NCBI GenBank assembly: GCA_949317995.1
Contig: OX439044.1
Span: forward strand, 29,584,733-29,648,732
DNA length: 64,000 bases
Direction: 5' to 3'
DNA from: Acholoe squamosa
Lineage: Eukaryota > Annelida > Polychaeta > Phyllodocida > Polynoidae
This document shows, piece by piece, positions 22,556 through 35,869 of this stretch; position 1 is the stretch's first letter, and the number at the start of each line of letters is the position of its first letter. The translations under genes were made by a program, and so were the position numbers. The notes beneath the pieces were generated by a model. It worked only from the letters and a program-made list of their open reading frames with translations, made no database searches and was not told the origin of the DNA.

Positions 22556-23905
22556 CTGGTGGTGAGTATATGGGGAGGTGGATAAAATTACATGTAGTAG
22601 CCTATGCCTGGGGAATATTCCTTATCAAAGAATGTTACTCCTACACTGCAAAAATGGTGTTTAGATCCTAAACACAATTCTAAACATATTCTTGCAACGT
22701 TTTTGTAATCACATTAATTTCCTAAACATGTTTAGCCAAACAATGTGCTTAGCTCAAGTGTTTAGAATTGTAGGTGTTTAGGTTAAAACTTTTGTGTTTA
22801 GATATATGAATTTTTGTGTTTAGGTGTTTAAGAATTTTTGTGTTTAGATGTTTAAATGATTTGATGGAGAGTTAAGGTTTGCAGACATGTATGCATTAAA
22901 AAACAGAGATATATTTTGTTGTTTTTTTTTTCTCATTTACTGGGGGGGGGGGGCATCAGCAGGTATTTACTTGTCAAAGTCCCCAAAGATGTCAGCCACA
23001 CCTATTTATGTGTACATATATTACACACTGCATCAGAATGAGAGACTTGAGAAAGTACAACAGCTTGGCAGGAAGGACATTGCCTTATCTACTCCAGAAT
23101 AACATCAAATAGGTGTCAGTCATGGAGTTTATTGATTATTTTATGGTAATGATGGTGGCATGAGATGAATCTAGGCAATTGTCTATTGCCCTTTCTATTC
23201 ACATGACATTCTATTAAATGAAACCATGATAAACATGGGATTTGGGGACATTTGTCACAACAATTGATTATAACTGTGTGCAGATAGTCCAGTCAAAGCT
23301 AGTGCTGCTACCTGGTGTGGATTCAACATCCAATTATCTAAACCTATTGATGTTTAAATCTAAACACCTATTATTCAACTGTCTCAACTCTAAACATCTA
23401 AACATGTTTACCATAAATGTTTATGTAGTTAGAATAAAAGTGTTCATTTCCTAAATGTGTAGTCGAGGAGACACCTAACTGACCTATATGTTTAGGTTTT
23501 AAACCTGTTTAGACCTAAACATGTTTAAAATCTAAACAACATTTTTGCAGTGTACCGCCTTCCACATGGGAGGTGGATAAAATTACATGTAGTAGCCTAT
23601 GCCTGGGGAATATTCCTTCTCAAAGGATGTTACTTCTACCGCCTTCCACATGGGAGGTGGATAAAATTACATGTAGTAGCCTATGCCTGGGGAATATTCC
23701 TTCTCAAAGGATGTTACTCCTACTGCCTTCCACATGGGAGGTGGATAAAATTACATGTAGTAGCCTATGCCTGGGGAATATTCCTTCTCAAAGGATGTTA
23801 CTTCTACCGCCTTCCACATGGGAGGTGGATAAAATTACATGTAGTAGCCTATGCCTGGGGAATATTCCTTCTCAAAGGATGTTACTCCTACTGCCTTCCA
23901 CATCC
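22556..23905. repeat. 84-bp tandem array, split by a transposon
   Basis: Four adjacent units (23553-23905) of GGAGGTGGATAAAATTACAT... plus one partial unit at 22556-22643 to the left of the inserted element. Since 84 is a multiple of three, two plus-strand frames stay open through the array, giving repetitive peptides. The peptides have no known motif and I do not regard them as genes. Confidence 0.9.
22644..23552. mobile_element. 909-bp non-autonomous DNA transposon with CACTGCAAAAATG ends
   Basis: Terminal inverted repeats are CACTGCAAAAATGGTGTTTAG on the left and the complement of CACTGCAAAAATGTTGTTTAG on the right. TA lies at both flanks (22642-22643 and 23553-23554). Removal restores the 84-bp array phrase ACTCCTACCGCC, so TA is the target duplication. 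Subterminal regions are packed with TGTTTAG/CTAAACA words on both strands, probable transposase-binding repeats. No transposase frame is present. A TA target suggests the Tc1/mariner group, but the ends are not diagnostic. Confidence 0.88.
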
Positions 23906-24141
23906 CCCGAGCTTTGCACAGGTGTTGTGTCCTATTAGATTAGTCTGTTCTGTCTACAGGTCTGCAGACATAGCCTCCTATGCTCCACTCTTACACCCCC
24001 GCTACCAGTCCCAGTCCTTTGCCCAGGACCCCCCACCCACCCACCTCACAGTATACATCCACCCCCTGTCTCCTCCTCCCCCAAGCTTCTGGTGCCATTA
24101 CTGACGTGACAACACGCAGACAGACTTAGGGTAGATCGAGC

Positions 24142-24144
<3 letters not shown>

Positions 24145-24195
<51 letters not shown>
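24145..24195. repeat. AT dinucleotide repeat
   Basis: About 25 AT units. Confidence 0.97.
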
Positions 24196-24199
<4 letters not shown>

Positions 24200-25974
24200 G
24201 ATAGAAAGTGGATTTCTATGTATGCATGCTGGCCTTCTATTTGCAGTCCGATTTCTCTGAGTAAACCTCTTTTTACCTATAATGATCAATGATCAATGAG
24301 CATTCTTAGTAAGTGGGCATAAATAGCTATAGAAACAAGTGTGTGACTCAAGATATGTGTCCGACACGAGGTGACTGTACCCTCGTAAAAATTGTCTGAT
24401 GCTGGATATTGGGGCTTGTTCTATTCTCCACACTTTCTCTATACAATGTATACATATGTGGCTGCCTGTAGCTAGCTAAGGGAGCAACCAATCCATTTAG
24501 GCAGACAGCAGCATTGGCTAGGCAGTCATGATGTATGTACACGCAATAATATTTTCGTCGAGAATTATATATAGTACATGTGATACTATGTATTTTAGTA
24601 GGAACCCCTTCATAGCATTCCCTCTGATTGAATATAACCTATGTATGTGGGGGATGTACTTGTATGTACAGTCAGAAGACAGAGCCAAGTACACTACAAC
24701 AGGGTGTAGGGGGTGATGTACAAACCTAGAAGGCCGTAGATACTGCATGTACTACGAAGTCTCATATATCTGAAGCAGAGGTGTAGACTTTTCATCAATA
24801 GGAAAATAACACCAGTCCCAGACATGTTCCTTCAGTTCTACATGCTTAACGTAAATCATTAATTGGATCTAAAGATGTTAAATGTAGAAGTCCAGGGGAA
24901 CAACGGAACATTCAACGCAGAATGCTCCAATTAATATTTGAGTTCATTGGGGGGAAAGTTCATCGGTCACCTTATAAATTTGGATCATTACGTCCTAATT
25001 CATAGTTATGTTTCTATCATATATTTCAGGCATTTTAGTTGTGCAGTTTCCTTTATAAGTTGCATAGAATCCATATGGACTAGCACCTAACATCGGCTAG
25101 AGAAATAACACTGTAGAGTGAGATAAAAGTAGATTATGGAACTCTGATGTGATGTTGGCATGACGACAATAGCTAGGGTTTCATGACTAGGTAAATATGG
25201 TGTGTCTGTTGTTCAGATGAGAGTTTGCTTTGTGCCATTGTATCATAGTGCACATAACCTCAAACAGAACTGTAGAATGAATAGTCATGCAACGATTCTG
25301 TTCAATCCAGACATACTGGGGAATACCAAGAGACCCCGAAGTTCCAAGGGTGCAGGTAAAAGCAGAAGAAAAAACAGCATAGCTGGTAAAGGACCTGGTG
25401 AATTGAAATGATAATAGGGATGTTATACAGAATGTATTTTGGGTTGCATTTTTGTTCCCAAACACAGAATGTTATTTCAGACCATGATTGAACTTCTTTT
25501 TTATTTCCCGCCATGCTTCTTTTTTTTTAGTATGGGTAATGTTGAAAAAAACACCAGCCCGTTTATTTTTGTATTAACCTGGTTACAAAGAAAAAGCTTA
25601 TACAGCTTGATAAGGATCTTGCAAGCAGCAAATGTACTGTTACATAGGTGATATATAGAAAACATATATTTACATACAATATCGAATATAATTTACTTAG
25701 TTATATGATGTCTCATTAATCATACATTGTTATAAATCATGTAAAATACATCTTAACCTGATTTCCATAAGTGTTAATGTTTACAACCTCAATTTTCACA
25801 TAGTTTGTGTAATTATTAGATGGATATATCAAGCTAATGCTTAACTAGCAAACCCACTTTATCTAAAGTGATTTAGGCTGATTATCATTTTCCAAATCTT
25901 TCATATGAATTACTCCTAAAAAGCTCCCAAAATCACTGACTTATCATACTTCCCATCTTGTATCTTCCTCACAG
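24196..25974. other. No gene recognised; probable upstream intron or flank of the TIR exon
   Basis: Short frames only. The last 25 bases before 25975 form a pyrimidine-rich tract ending in CTCACAG, the acceptor for the TIR exon. No upstream exon of that gene could be identified with confidence. Confidence 0.5.
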
Positions 25975-26392
25975 AGTCTGGCCCCTCCCCTACACGACAA
26001 CCTACGCTACCACGCCTTCTTCCTCTACCACAACAACGACAGGGACTGGGTGCTAAACGTCATGGAGAAATTGGAATCTCCAACCCTCGGCTTCAAATGC
26101 TGCTGCCATGAGAGGGACCTCGACTGCTCCCTGTCCCTTCCTCAGGCCGTCCTCTATGGCATCAAGAACTCTGTTAAGACAGTGGTGGTGTTATCACCAG
26201 ACTTTGTGTCCAGTACATGGTCTAGCTGTGAGGTGGTGGTGTCGGAGATGGATGGAGTGACGTTACAGAGGGATCTCCTGTTGGTCATGTTACAGGACTG
26301 TGACCTGCCCAATGTAATCACCGACCTGCCCTATATAGACGCCTCCAAGAGGGAATGGTGGACCAAGATGCTGGCCACACTGGCCCTGCCAG
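25975..26392 (+). CDS. Internal exon encoding a TIR domain (partial gene)
   Basis: A 418-bp exon bounded by a polypyrimidine acceptor (TCTTCCTCACAG) and a consensus donor CAG|GTAAG. It translates without stops into about 139 residues that make an almost complete TIR domain. Box 1 is RYHAFFLYHNNDRDW (residues 11-25, the usual YDAFISY region). Box 2/BB loop is in CCCHERDLD (about 42-50, where the common RDxxPG lacks its PG). VVLSPDFVSSTW (71-82) matches the conserved strand and helix C region, and E86 follows W82. The box 3 region is REWW (126-129, usual FW). TIR domains mediate adaptor assembly in Toll-like, IL-1R and MyD88 pathways or act as NAD+ hydrolases; which applies cannot be told from one exon. 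The frame continues open a little past the donor, but codon quality drops at GTAAG. Flanking exons were not found in this window. Confidence 0.88.
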
Positions 26393-27995
26393 GTAAGATT
26401 TGTGAAATCTTAGATTATAATTATATATTTACTTTCCTCATTGAATTCCAGCCTTAATTTATCATGGCCTGTATACTGTGATAACACACATTTTATTCTC
26501 ATATCAAATTTCAAAGGTTTTATAGGCAATGTTAAAAGGGACATTTCAGGGGCAAATGTTTTGGGGGTTTAAGCTAGAAATGGAAAGTTTACTCCATGAA
26601 GGAAGATGCGAGCAGGCTAAGCTAATTTTCCTCCGTGAATTTGCTCTTGCTGAGCGATGCTCCCTAATTTGCTGTAGGTTGTTGTGGATAGCACCCAGTG
26701 CCATTTGTAAGACAGTCACTTGCAAACATGGAGAGGTTTGAAGTGTGTGCCCTTTTCATATTGTGCCAACGGCATTATACCGCACTTCGCAACTCATCAA
26801 GCAATAAATACAAGAATAGTAGATTTGTTTAAACTGTTGAACATTGTTGAATAGAAAAAAAAACTGTACTTATCTCTTCAAGCACATTGGTAATTGATTA
26901 ATACCCAACTGCAATACACGCATAGCCCATTTATGCTAATTGCCGAGAAGTATAAAAATAATAGCAATAATATTATTGAGTAGCTTTATTCAAATCAGAG
27001 CTTCAAACCCAGAGCATGCAATATACGATTTAAGTATGTGGACGGCTGATTTCTCATACGAATTTGGGATTTTGATGTAACCATAGCGCCAATACGATCA
27101 ATGAATACAAAACGCATGAATTTCATATATTGAATTTTTTTATTAAGTGATGTGCATTTAATTGAATAAAAGGATATGATAAATCACCTACTCATCAATT
27201 TTGTGGACACCACATAGTGGATACCTAAATCTGATATAGATTATTCTGTATTTCTACTTCCTTTTTCAAATAGCTGCCATTGTCCTATCCAATTCAGGAG
27301 AATATGAATTCAACTATGAGCTAATTACTGCTATTTTAGATATTGCAAAATCCAATCACAGGAAACCCCGTAATGGGGCAAAAATGAAGACATTAATCAA
27401 CAAACGATTTGCTGAAAGTAATATTTAGCCTAGGTGTGCGGAGAGAAAGCCCAATGCCGATATAATCATCACCCTGACAAATCACCATATATCATCCCCA
27501 AATTGATTACTGCAGAATAATGAGGTCTAGTTGCCAGCAATGGGGTGCTGATTCAATCTCTGGGAAAACGCAATATTCCACACTCCACTGGCTAAATGCT
27601 ATTCAATCTGCGAAATGAACCTCCATTAATAGATTCACATCACTCACTGCAATTTCCACTTAAGTCGAGAGATGAATTTCACGGCTATTGTTTGAGAGGC
27701 AATTCCGAGGAAATTGGTGTGAAATGTGTATCTTCAGTGTGTGGGTTCTTGAATATAGGACATTTGTTTCAACAGTTGAATCATCGATTCTGGGCCCCCA
27801 TTCCAGCTGTGTGTTTGCAGGCATGCGCTTGTAATTTCACAGTGCCTGAGTTGCTCAATCGATCTGCACAGTATGAGCTGATGGGAGTAGCTCATAGAGG
27901 GGGGGTTGAGCTATATAGACCTGTAAAGACAATGCATCCATGCTGGAGGTGAAGTGGGATGCTGTCAGGCCATCCTAGTGGCCACATATATCTGG

Positions 27996-27998
<3 letters not shown>
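26393..27998. other. Probable intron downstream of the TIR exon
   Basis: AT-rich DNA starting with the GTAAG donor. Frames at 26529-26741 and 27596-27952 (118 codons) show no motif, repeat or convincing splice context and are treated as chance. Confidence 0.45.

Positions 27999-28034
<36 letters not shown>
27999..28034. repeat. CT dinucleotide repeat
   Basis: About 18 CT units. Confidence 0.95.
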
Positions 28035-28036
<2 letters not shown>

Positions 28037-28859
28037 ATCCATGAGCATCCTCGTTTCAGGTGCGAATGGTTTCTTAGTTCATACACATTTCCGAATGCAA
28101 AATACATTGTATATATTTCCTTTACCACAGCAGCTATCAAATACACTTGGCTACTCTAAATGTGTAGTGATCGAATGCTTGCTTTATGTGGAATCACAGT
28201 TTAGTCTCAGTATCGGTAGGCAGCGACCGTTCTGCGTCGACATCATCATGCAATAACTCCACCGGAAATGTATTATTTGACCAATGAGAGTTAATGGATG
28301 TTGCACACTGTTCCGTGAATTACAATTACTCCTCTTGTGCTAAATATTTAACCATCCAATTTATGGCAGAACTGTTTCCAAGAACACCAATTATACCTCT
28401 AAATATGCTACAGCACCATTTGAAGGGGAGAAGAACAGGTATTGATGGTATCATTATGGGGGCCTGGAGGCCATTGCAAAAGATATGGAATTCGTTCTGT
28501 CGGAGGGGCTATTCCCAAAACGGAACTCACTTACCTTAGGGAACTGATTCCCTCATGTGTTGCTAAAAGGAAATAGGTCAGAGGAGTGGTATAGGAGTGA
28601 TCCAGAGTCAGGGTGTAATTCTCGAGTGGGTACAATTCTCTGGTGAAGTCAGTTCTCAGGGTGGTGAAGAGCAGAGAATTAAAAGATCAAATAGCTACAG
28701 TGAGAATTCGTTTCCAATATTTATTGCAACAGCCTCCAGAGCATTGTTATAAATTCTCAAGAAAGTCTTTATCAATAATTATTATCGAGCACTTTGTTTT
28801 TGCTGTTGATTGGGCGAAGTCTTATTATCCATTAGACCTTATCTGTTAGGCCTGAGCAC

Positions 28860-29400
28860 TGATAACAAGAATTTTCCAGAGAGTCTTGATTGATGTAACT
28901 GAACACTTTGCTTTACCTGGAGATTGATGATATTCAAACAAGCACTATCTTAAGGGCCAATTCCTGTATTTATCTGTTTAGAACCTAAGCTCTGTGAGTA
29001 GCTGATTACTGTGCAGTTTATAAAGAATACAATTCTACAATGTGCTCACTGTTTCTCACTGGGAAAAGAGCTCACCTAGTGTGTAAGAAGGCCACCTGAT
29101 GAACGGCTCCTTCATACATAGAACACATCTATGTACATTATGAGCAGCTCAGTGTGTAAGATGAGCACCTGATGAGGGCCCCCTGCACACAGTGACAATG
29201 TCTATATACACTGTGAGTAGCTCAGTGTGTGAGATTAGCCCATCAGATGGCCCATCAGGTGCCCATAACGTAACTCATCCCATTGGTAGTTCAGTGTGTA
29301 TAAGAGCAGCTCATTGAGTATGATAATCACCTTACAACGGGTGCACCTCGACAGATTGTGAGCAGCTCAGTCATGTCTTGGCACACATCTCATGACTTGA
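28860..29400. repeat. Degenerate repeat with AGCTCAGTGTGTAAGA phrases
   Basis: Phrases of the type GAGCAGCTCAGTGTGTAAGA, then GAGCACCTGATGAGGG, then CTATATACACTGTGAGTAG recur roughly every 80 bp with heavy divergence. Three exact GAGCAGCTC words lie at 29142, 29304 and 29360. No function can be inferred. Confidence 0.55.
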
Positions 29401-32400
29401 TAGTTCCCCTAACTTTAAAAATTGACAAAGCGACAGAGCATTGGCATTTTCTGACTTAGCTCAATGTCTCTGTCTCTCCATGGGAATGACTGTTTTTAGC
29501 CTGCAGTGTTTTGTCACTTCAGGCACGTTCTGTGTGCTGCTGCGTGATGGTTAGACAGTCGATGTGAGGTCTTGGTACCCTAACCAGACACGACTGTTTG
29601 CTCAGATAGTTTGTGGAGGTGTGAGGACACACAGGCACTGGGCCAGGCTGGCTGTAAATTTCACAGGCAGAAATCGATGGGAGTGGCACGGCAGCGTTTG
29701 CTATGCATGTCCCCCCCCCCCAGGGTACCATTCACATGTACACCTACCACAAACTCACATCACCCAGACACCGACCACCCACCAGGTCTCTAACCACTCA
29801 CACCTCATTCACACCCGCTCCCCAGCCTACATTTAAACCAATCATTTATCATGCTTCTACGCGTGGAATCGTGTATAGCCTTATCTTGGCTGTCCTCTGG
29901 TGGGATATATTTGAAAGGTACCATATATGACAGTGGAGTGTTTTTGTATTGACTACATCAATCAGATGGATCGCGACTGTATTCCTCAAAGCCGCCGAAT
30001 CGTACCTTTTGTTTGTAGCATTTATAAAATGTTACTCTAGACCTAAAGAAAATCAACAAATGCTGCAATAAAGTATGGCAGCACCTTGCTCAATAGGCTC
30101 TGCCTTAGGTTTAATCGACCTAGGGAGGGCCATATTGATCAGCCATGTTATAAAGCCATAAGCCTAATAGTTATGGGAGTGAGGTCCTTTTGGCTCTGAT
30201 CTTGCACGATTTACGCTGGCACGAGACTCTCACATGACTCGGCAGTAGACAGTTGTAAAAAGAGCACAGCAAAAATAACTATCTTATATTCAGAAATTAT
30301 TTCTCAAGCTATAAGAAATTTATTTTTTTTGCTGTGAGATTGAAGTCAACACCACATGAAATGTGCTTATGTCAGCATAGGCCCTACACATGGTGGTTGT
30401 TGTGACCATTTGCACCTCATCTGCTGATAATATTGTATTGTTGATCATCTGGATGCAAATGTTGATTCAATGTTTAATTGACAGCTGAATCGGAATTATC
30501 CTTGTAGCCTTCATGCAGAAGATGGAGTATCTAAAATGCAGTGAATAAATGGTTTCTCCCTCAAAGATGATAACAATGGGGGCGAGAACTAATGCAAATG
30601 ACATGGGACTCCGAGGGACTTTCACAAGTTTATGCTTTTAGATAATTTTATATTCTCCTTTTTAATCTAATGCAGTCTGCTTATTTTCAAATGAAGTATT
30701 ATGTCCTCAATGAACTCAATCCTTATGAAAGACCCCCAGGATCTGAAGGATTGCCATGAATACGATGAATATATGGAAGACACGTGTGCCATTGACAGGC
30801 ACACAAAGAAGTAGCCGAAGGGATTCTGGCCTCCCATTTTTTATAATTCACATACTATATCTCTGGATCTGTTCCCCCCTCTTTGCTCACTTCTGGGTAT
30901 CTGCCCAGTGCTAAAACAAGTCCCCAATCGATTGTGATAAAATTAACTCTGGCCCATCGGTCGGGGAAATGTGCACCATTCGCTCGTTTCTGAATGATCG
31001 ATGATTGTTGGGGAAAGCCCTCCCTTCCTCCTACAGCTCATGTTTAAGCCATCTGCAGTTTGTCTTTCCTTTTGGAGACTCAACATTGCCAAGTCACTAA
31101 TGGCTAAGTTAAAGTCACACGATATGGCAACTCCCTATGCTTGCAGCTGCTGAATCAAAGTGGGAAGAAGAGATGGATTCTGCTTCCTATAGGAAATCCG
31201 TTTGTTGGCTTGTCCGTCTACGTTTTGATATTAGAGCGGAAGTTAGCACTGGTGTGCAAAGTAGGCTCAGACAAGAATAGATGGAACACAGAAAATATAA
31301 AGAGATATTAAAATGGCATTCAAAGCAATACTTTGAACGTGTTGTTTGAGAAGCTGGTAATTCGGAACGGTTAACTTGAAAGCAACTGGACTATAAACGG
31401 CAAAGCTTTCTACATTGCTAAAAGGTGTCAGGCATTGGGAGACCGACAGCCTTTCTGATTTAGTCAGATTTCAAAAGGCTAATATAGACGACATGTAGAG
31501 AATAAATGGAACTACATTACGAGCACAGTTGAAACCCCAATAATCCATATTAGGCCCTAAAGGATATGCGCAGTTGGTGGCCGGCTTAAATTACTTAAAA
31601 TCGTTAAATTAGATTCACACGCCAGGTGGCAGGCATATACTGCCTATATTGGCTGTGAACCGGATGTTTTAGCATGTCTATGCGCTGTTGCCGGATGGTA
31701 CTCCTCTTTTTATCGTAGAAGTGAGTAATTCCCATTAAAGAGTCTATTTGTGAGGAAATGCAGTCTCTGCTCTTCTCACCTTTGGATCAATGCATTTAAG
31801 AACTTTAAGACTCTGTTTCCCCCGTAAATAACGGTCGCCTGCATGATCGCTAAAGCATTGAGTCATTACAATGGATATGATTGATGTATGTTTTAAGGTG
31901 TCTCATTAAAAGGATATTAATTCCTTTGCGTTGACATGTTCTGCTGTATATGATGGATTTAGTTAATTTACCACGTACTATGAGAGTATTTTTCAACAAT
32001 GGTGATATCGGGGGTAATGTGCAGGTTTATTTATAATAGTGTATTTTAGCAGCGCCCTAGAGCATTCACCGGTGCTTTAAGTAACGTACGATCACATACG
32101 ATAACATTTCCGTTTAGCAATATAAATATAGATATAAAAAAAAAACATTTTAAAAAGATACAATCCTGTAAACCAGGGCACCAACAATTTCTTCAGTCGA
32201 ACGCCATCCTGGTGTTAGGAACAGATGAGTGAACATCACATGGCTACGAACCAATAAAAGCCTTCGTATTATTCCTAATGTTTAGATCAGTATGTCATGG
32301 GACACACTTATTGTCTGATCTCCTACAAATGGAACAGGTCATAAGATGCACTTCCTCCTCCATTCTAAGCCTAATGTCCAATTTGGTCTCCAGAGATCAG

Positions 32401-33335
32401 GTCTGTTCCAGCCTCCTCTGTATGGGGTACGTGAGATAGTGAGATTGTACTGATCAGTGGACGTTCTAAAGGCAACCAGGGCACTCTCCTCCATGGTCCT
32501 GGCCCTGGAGGCACCATTACGACGTCAGGGACTACGTGATCACCAATGTTCCGCTCTGTTAAGAACCCACCGGCCTCCAGGCCTTGGCTTGGGTGATGCT
32601 GGGGAATATACCGTACGAGGTGTATAATCATATTTGTCTAATGCTTGTTCATGTTAAATTCATGAGTTGCAATGATGGCCAATTTTAACTATACTCTAGG
32701 AATTATAAAGGTAACATTTGACACATGTTGCCCTTTTCTAGAATTGAGAATGCCCTGAAATAGTGCTAGTGTGGTCAGTGTTTCTCATCCATGTGAATCC
32801 TAATTACAGACATGTGCCGTAACCACTGGTAACTGAGTGCCGGGTGTAACATTGTAATGGTGGATACATTTCTATATCACCTCTGGGATGACCATTGTCC
32901 CAAGTCGAAGCAACCCATTTTGTTTTGTATTTTAAGACCAGCACCGCAGTCAGCACGAAGCCAAAACGCTAGAGTCAACACACAGTTTGGCTTTGCATAT
33001 CTGGATGAACATTGCATGATATTATCCTTTGCCCTTCCCCTTTCCCTTCCCTCACTCATGCACACACACTCACACGCGTTGCTTAGAGGCGAAAGAGTGG
33101 ACGCAGACGGCCATGTCAAAGCACGACTCTCTCAGCCGTCCGCCCACATACAATGCCTTGAGCTGCTCGCCAGCAGTGCAAAGGAGCAGCTCACACGCTT
33201 ACACATGGCTCTAGTGTAGCTCGGTCATTTGTCTATGTTGCAATCTCATAGGCAAATGTCTCCTATTACCTATCCAGCCCATGTAATCATTGCCTAATAA
33301 GATGGATCCCCGCCGTCCTCCCCACCACACCCCCT
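29401..33335. other. No gene recognised
   Basis: Several frames of 60-120 codons exist (for example 32857-33219 plus and 32371-32631 minus), but none shows a motif or splice signals. GAGCTGCTCGCCAGCAGTGC at 33160 and GAGCAGCTC at 33184 belong to the recurrent short-palindrome family. A purine/pyrimidine-biased CAC-rich stretch lies near 29745-29820. Confidence 0.4.
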
Positions 33336-33559
33336 TTAACCTTTTAAGGACATAATATCTGACTGCAGCCGTGGTGAGTAACTCGCCATTCTTGTATTAA
33401 TGTTTCATGATAACCCTGTGGAATCGATACACTACTTAATTGTCAGCAGATGTACTGCTGCAGCACCGGCGGGTTATTCATCAGCACCATGTGCGTTGTC
33501 TCATGATGACAACAAAGAAATACTGGCCTTGATGTATCGTGCTGTTTATAAAGGGTCAA
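33336..33559. repeat. TTAA-ended dispersed repeat (224 bp)
   Basis: Begins TTAACCTTTTAAGGACATA and ends with the complement of TTGACCCTTTATAAACAGC. The interior has GCAGCCGTGGTGAGTAACTC, closely matching GCAGCCATGGTGAGTACCTC in the copy at 50430. Terminal similarity to TTAACCCT ends elsewhere suggests a piggyBac-like MITE family. Confidence 0.6.
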
Positions 33560-35869
33560 CGGTGACCGTGGGGAATAGTGGCTAGCGATGAAGCCACATT
33601 CCCACGTGGCTTCTAGTTGTAGTGGTGGGTCTGTGGTGGGTGTTTAAAGAAGCCCGAGGTCTGTGTTTGTGGCAATCTGTTATGACTGACAAATGCACTA
33701 GGAACTTTAGCCGGTATTTACAAATGATAAACTGACTTTAGTATGTAAATAATTGTGCAGTCGGCAGGATAGCTCCATCAACAGAACTATAGGTTGTATT
33801 TTCAAAGCACAAACCAACTTTAAGATGTGATAAAATTTCCAGCAGCGGAGGCAGAGTAATACTGCACTGCCACGGGATTTTTGTCTCTGGTCTTATACTT
33901 TGGAAATAATTATGAGCAGTTTGCTGACTAGGGCGTATGCCAAAGGCTAGAGTGACTGCTATACCTCATCTGCCTATGTAGGATGTATAGTAGACGTGAC
34001 TGAGGACCCAAAATGATGCCAATGTAAATACAAATGTGTGATGGTTGATACTTTGGTTTAGTTGAATAAATGATAAACACCAGTCTAGTCTATCAATAGA
34101 ATGTTCCTATTCAGGGACGGCCATAGAGTCCTGGTCGCCATATAAGTTCTACTTTAGTGCGACTTGGGTGTAGGCTTTTGGAGATCGCATGTTCTATGGA
34201 CATCCAATGGGTCGTGTAACATGCTAACACTAAACTGAAAAGGGCCAGTGCAATGGGGAGTCAGGATGGAATGGGAGGGGACTGCTTTTTAAGAGCAAAG
34301 CTCTACAACCTGAAGGTTGATACACTGGTAGGTTAGTGCTAGAGCGACCGCCCTGTGAAAGGACCTGGGGCGGGGTGTTAGTTTGGTTGTGATAATGATG
34401 CTCAAAGTGGTGGGCCATAAGAAGTGCTGTTTGGTTGTAATGACTACTACTAAAGGTTTCCCATAGTAGTTACAAATGGGTGCTGACGATAGGGTATTGG
34501 CACCGCCAACGGCTAACTGTGGCCTTTTGAGGACTGTTTATTGCCAGTATACATGGCATAATCAATCTGAGGGAAACATCATGTGAAAGAACAATTTTCA
34601 ACCTACCATTTCCCCTTTCCATGTCACATTTTTTTTCCAAATGTGTTTATTGATCGCTCCATTACGCAAAGGAGGTGATAATATTGCGACCAAAAAAATT
34701 TAGACTCAGTTTTACTTGTTATTTTGTGTATATAAGGACATGACAGTCCCATCCTGATTGATAGGACTTGTTACCTAAAGATGAAATGATGCACATCGAG
34801 ATGAGAGAAAAGATGAAATTTTGAGTTGTTGTTTTGAACTGTATGTGTGTATACGTAAATGGAAATAAGCTTTCTCCACTGACCATAATAGAATGTTCAC
34901 ATATTTGTAATGATATGACAAAAGAATTAGCTCTTTGAAACATCAATTCAATATCCATCGTTCATAAGATGATAGACAATGATATGCATTAACTTTAGAG
35001 ATTTAGGTCTAAGTGCCTTCTGTAGACAACCACTTTAAATCTTTATCTTCCACGTTGTTATATCATACTGATATGAGAATATGGTTAAATGGATCAATGC
35101 GTGCCAGCTTACACACCCCTTAGCAGAAACATAGACAGTGATAATGGCAGCAGTTCTGTTGGCTGGGATCTATGCTTGTGAAATCCCCTGTACAGTAAAA
35201 GGATTCCTTCTCCCAGCTAACATAAAAAGCCTAGCTGTCTGCAGTCCTGCTATTATCAATGTGTTTGGGTGGTTTCTATATGAAGACACGTTCAGCAGAG
35301 TGTAAGCCGATCATCACAACCCAACACGGCCTCCTATGGATCCGCCCTGGAGACGTCAGCTGAGATAAACGCCTACTGTCTTGATCCTTTTTGCCAAATC
35401 CATTTTCTGCTGGAGGAGAGAGAGGGGCTTCATCATGACTCTAACTTCTAGAGCTGACAATCTGATGTTCAGATGATATAAGTGCTTATATAGAAGAGGA
35501 AATGAAAAGGGACATTTGTAGAACTCTATCCTTCTAGCTTTGGCATCATGACGTTCATGCCTGAAACTTAAGTAGAAGACGTAAAGCTTCGTTATAATAT
35601 AACATTGTAATGCTAGACTTTCATGGAAGAGGCAATTTCCAATGCAAGAGGGGCTTCAAGAGCCCTATGACTTTTAGTTTTATCAGATGCAATGCTTATA
35701 GATATAAAAGAAGATATAATCAAAAGGGGCTTCATCAGAACTATAGTTACTCAGTTAAAGCTGAACCTATGGAAGAGACAATGCCCCTTTAACAATGTTC
35801 ATTCTAAAGAAGACTCATGGGCAGGGCCAGTACCTGTCTATGACGAAAGGTCGCTCATGTTCTCTTATG
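33560..35869. other. No gene recognised
   Basis: No coding, RNA or transposon boundary could be supported. Frames are short and motif-free. Confidence 0.4.

Noticed and set aside
24098-24289. Frame with YIYIYI repeats
   Set aside because: Translation of the AT dinucleotide repeat.
27596-27952. 118-codon plus-strand frame downstream of the TIR exon
   Set aside because: No recognisable domain, no convincing splice sites, and composition like the flanking intron-like DNA.
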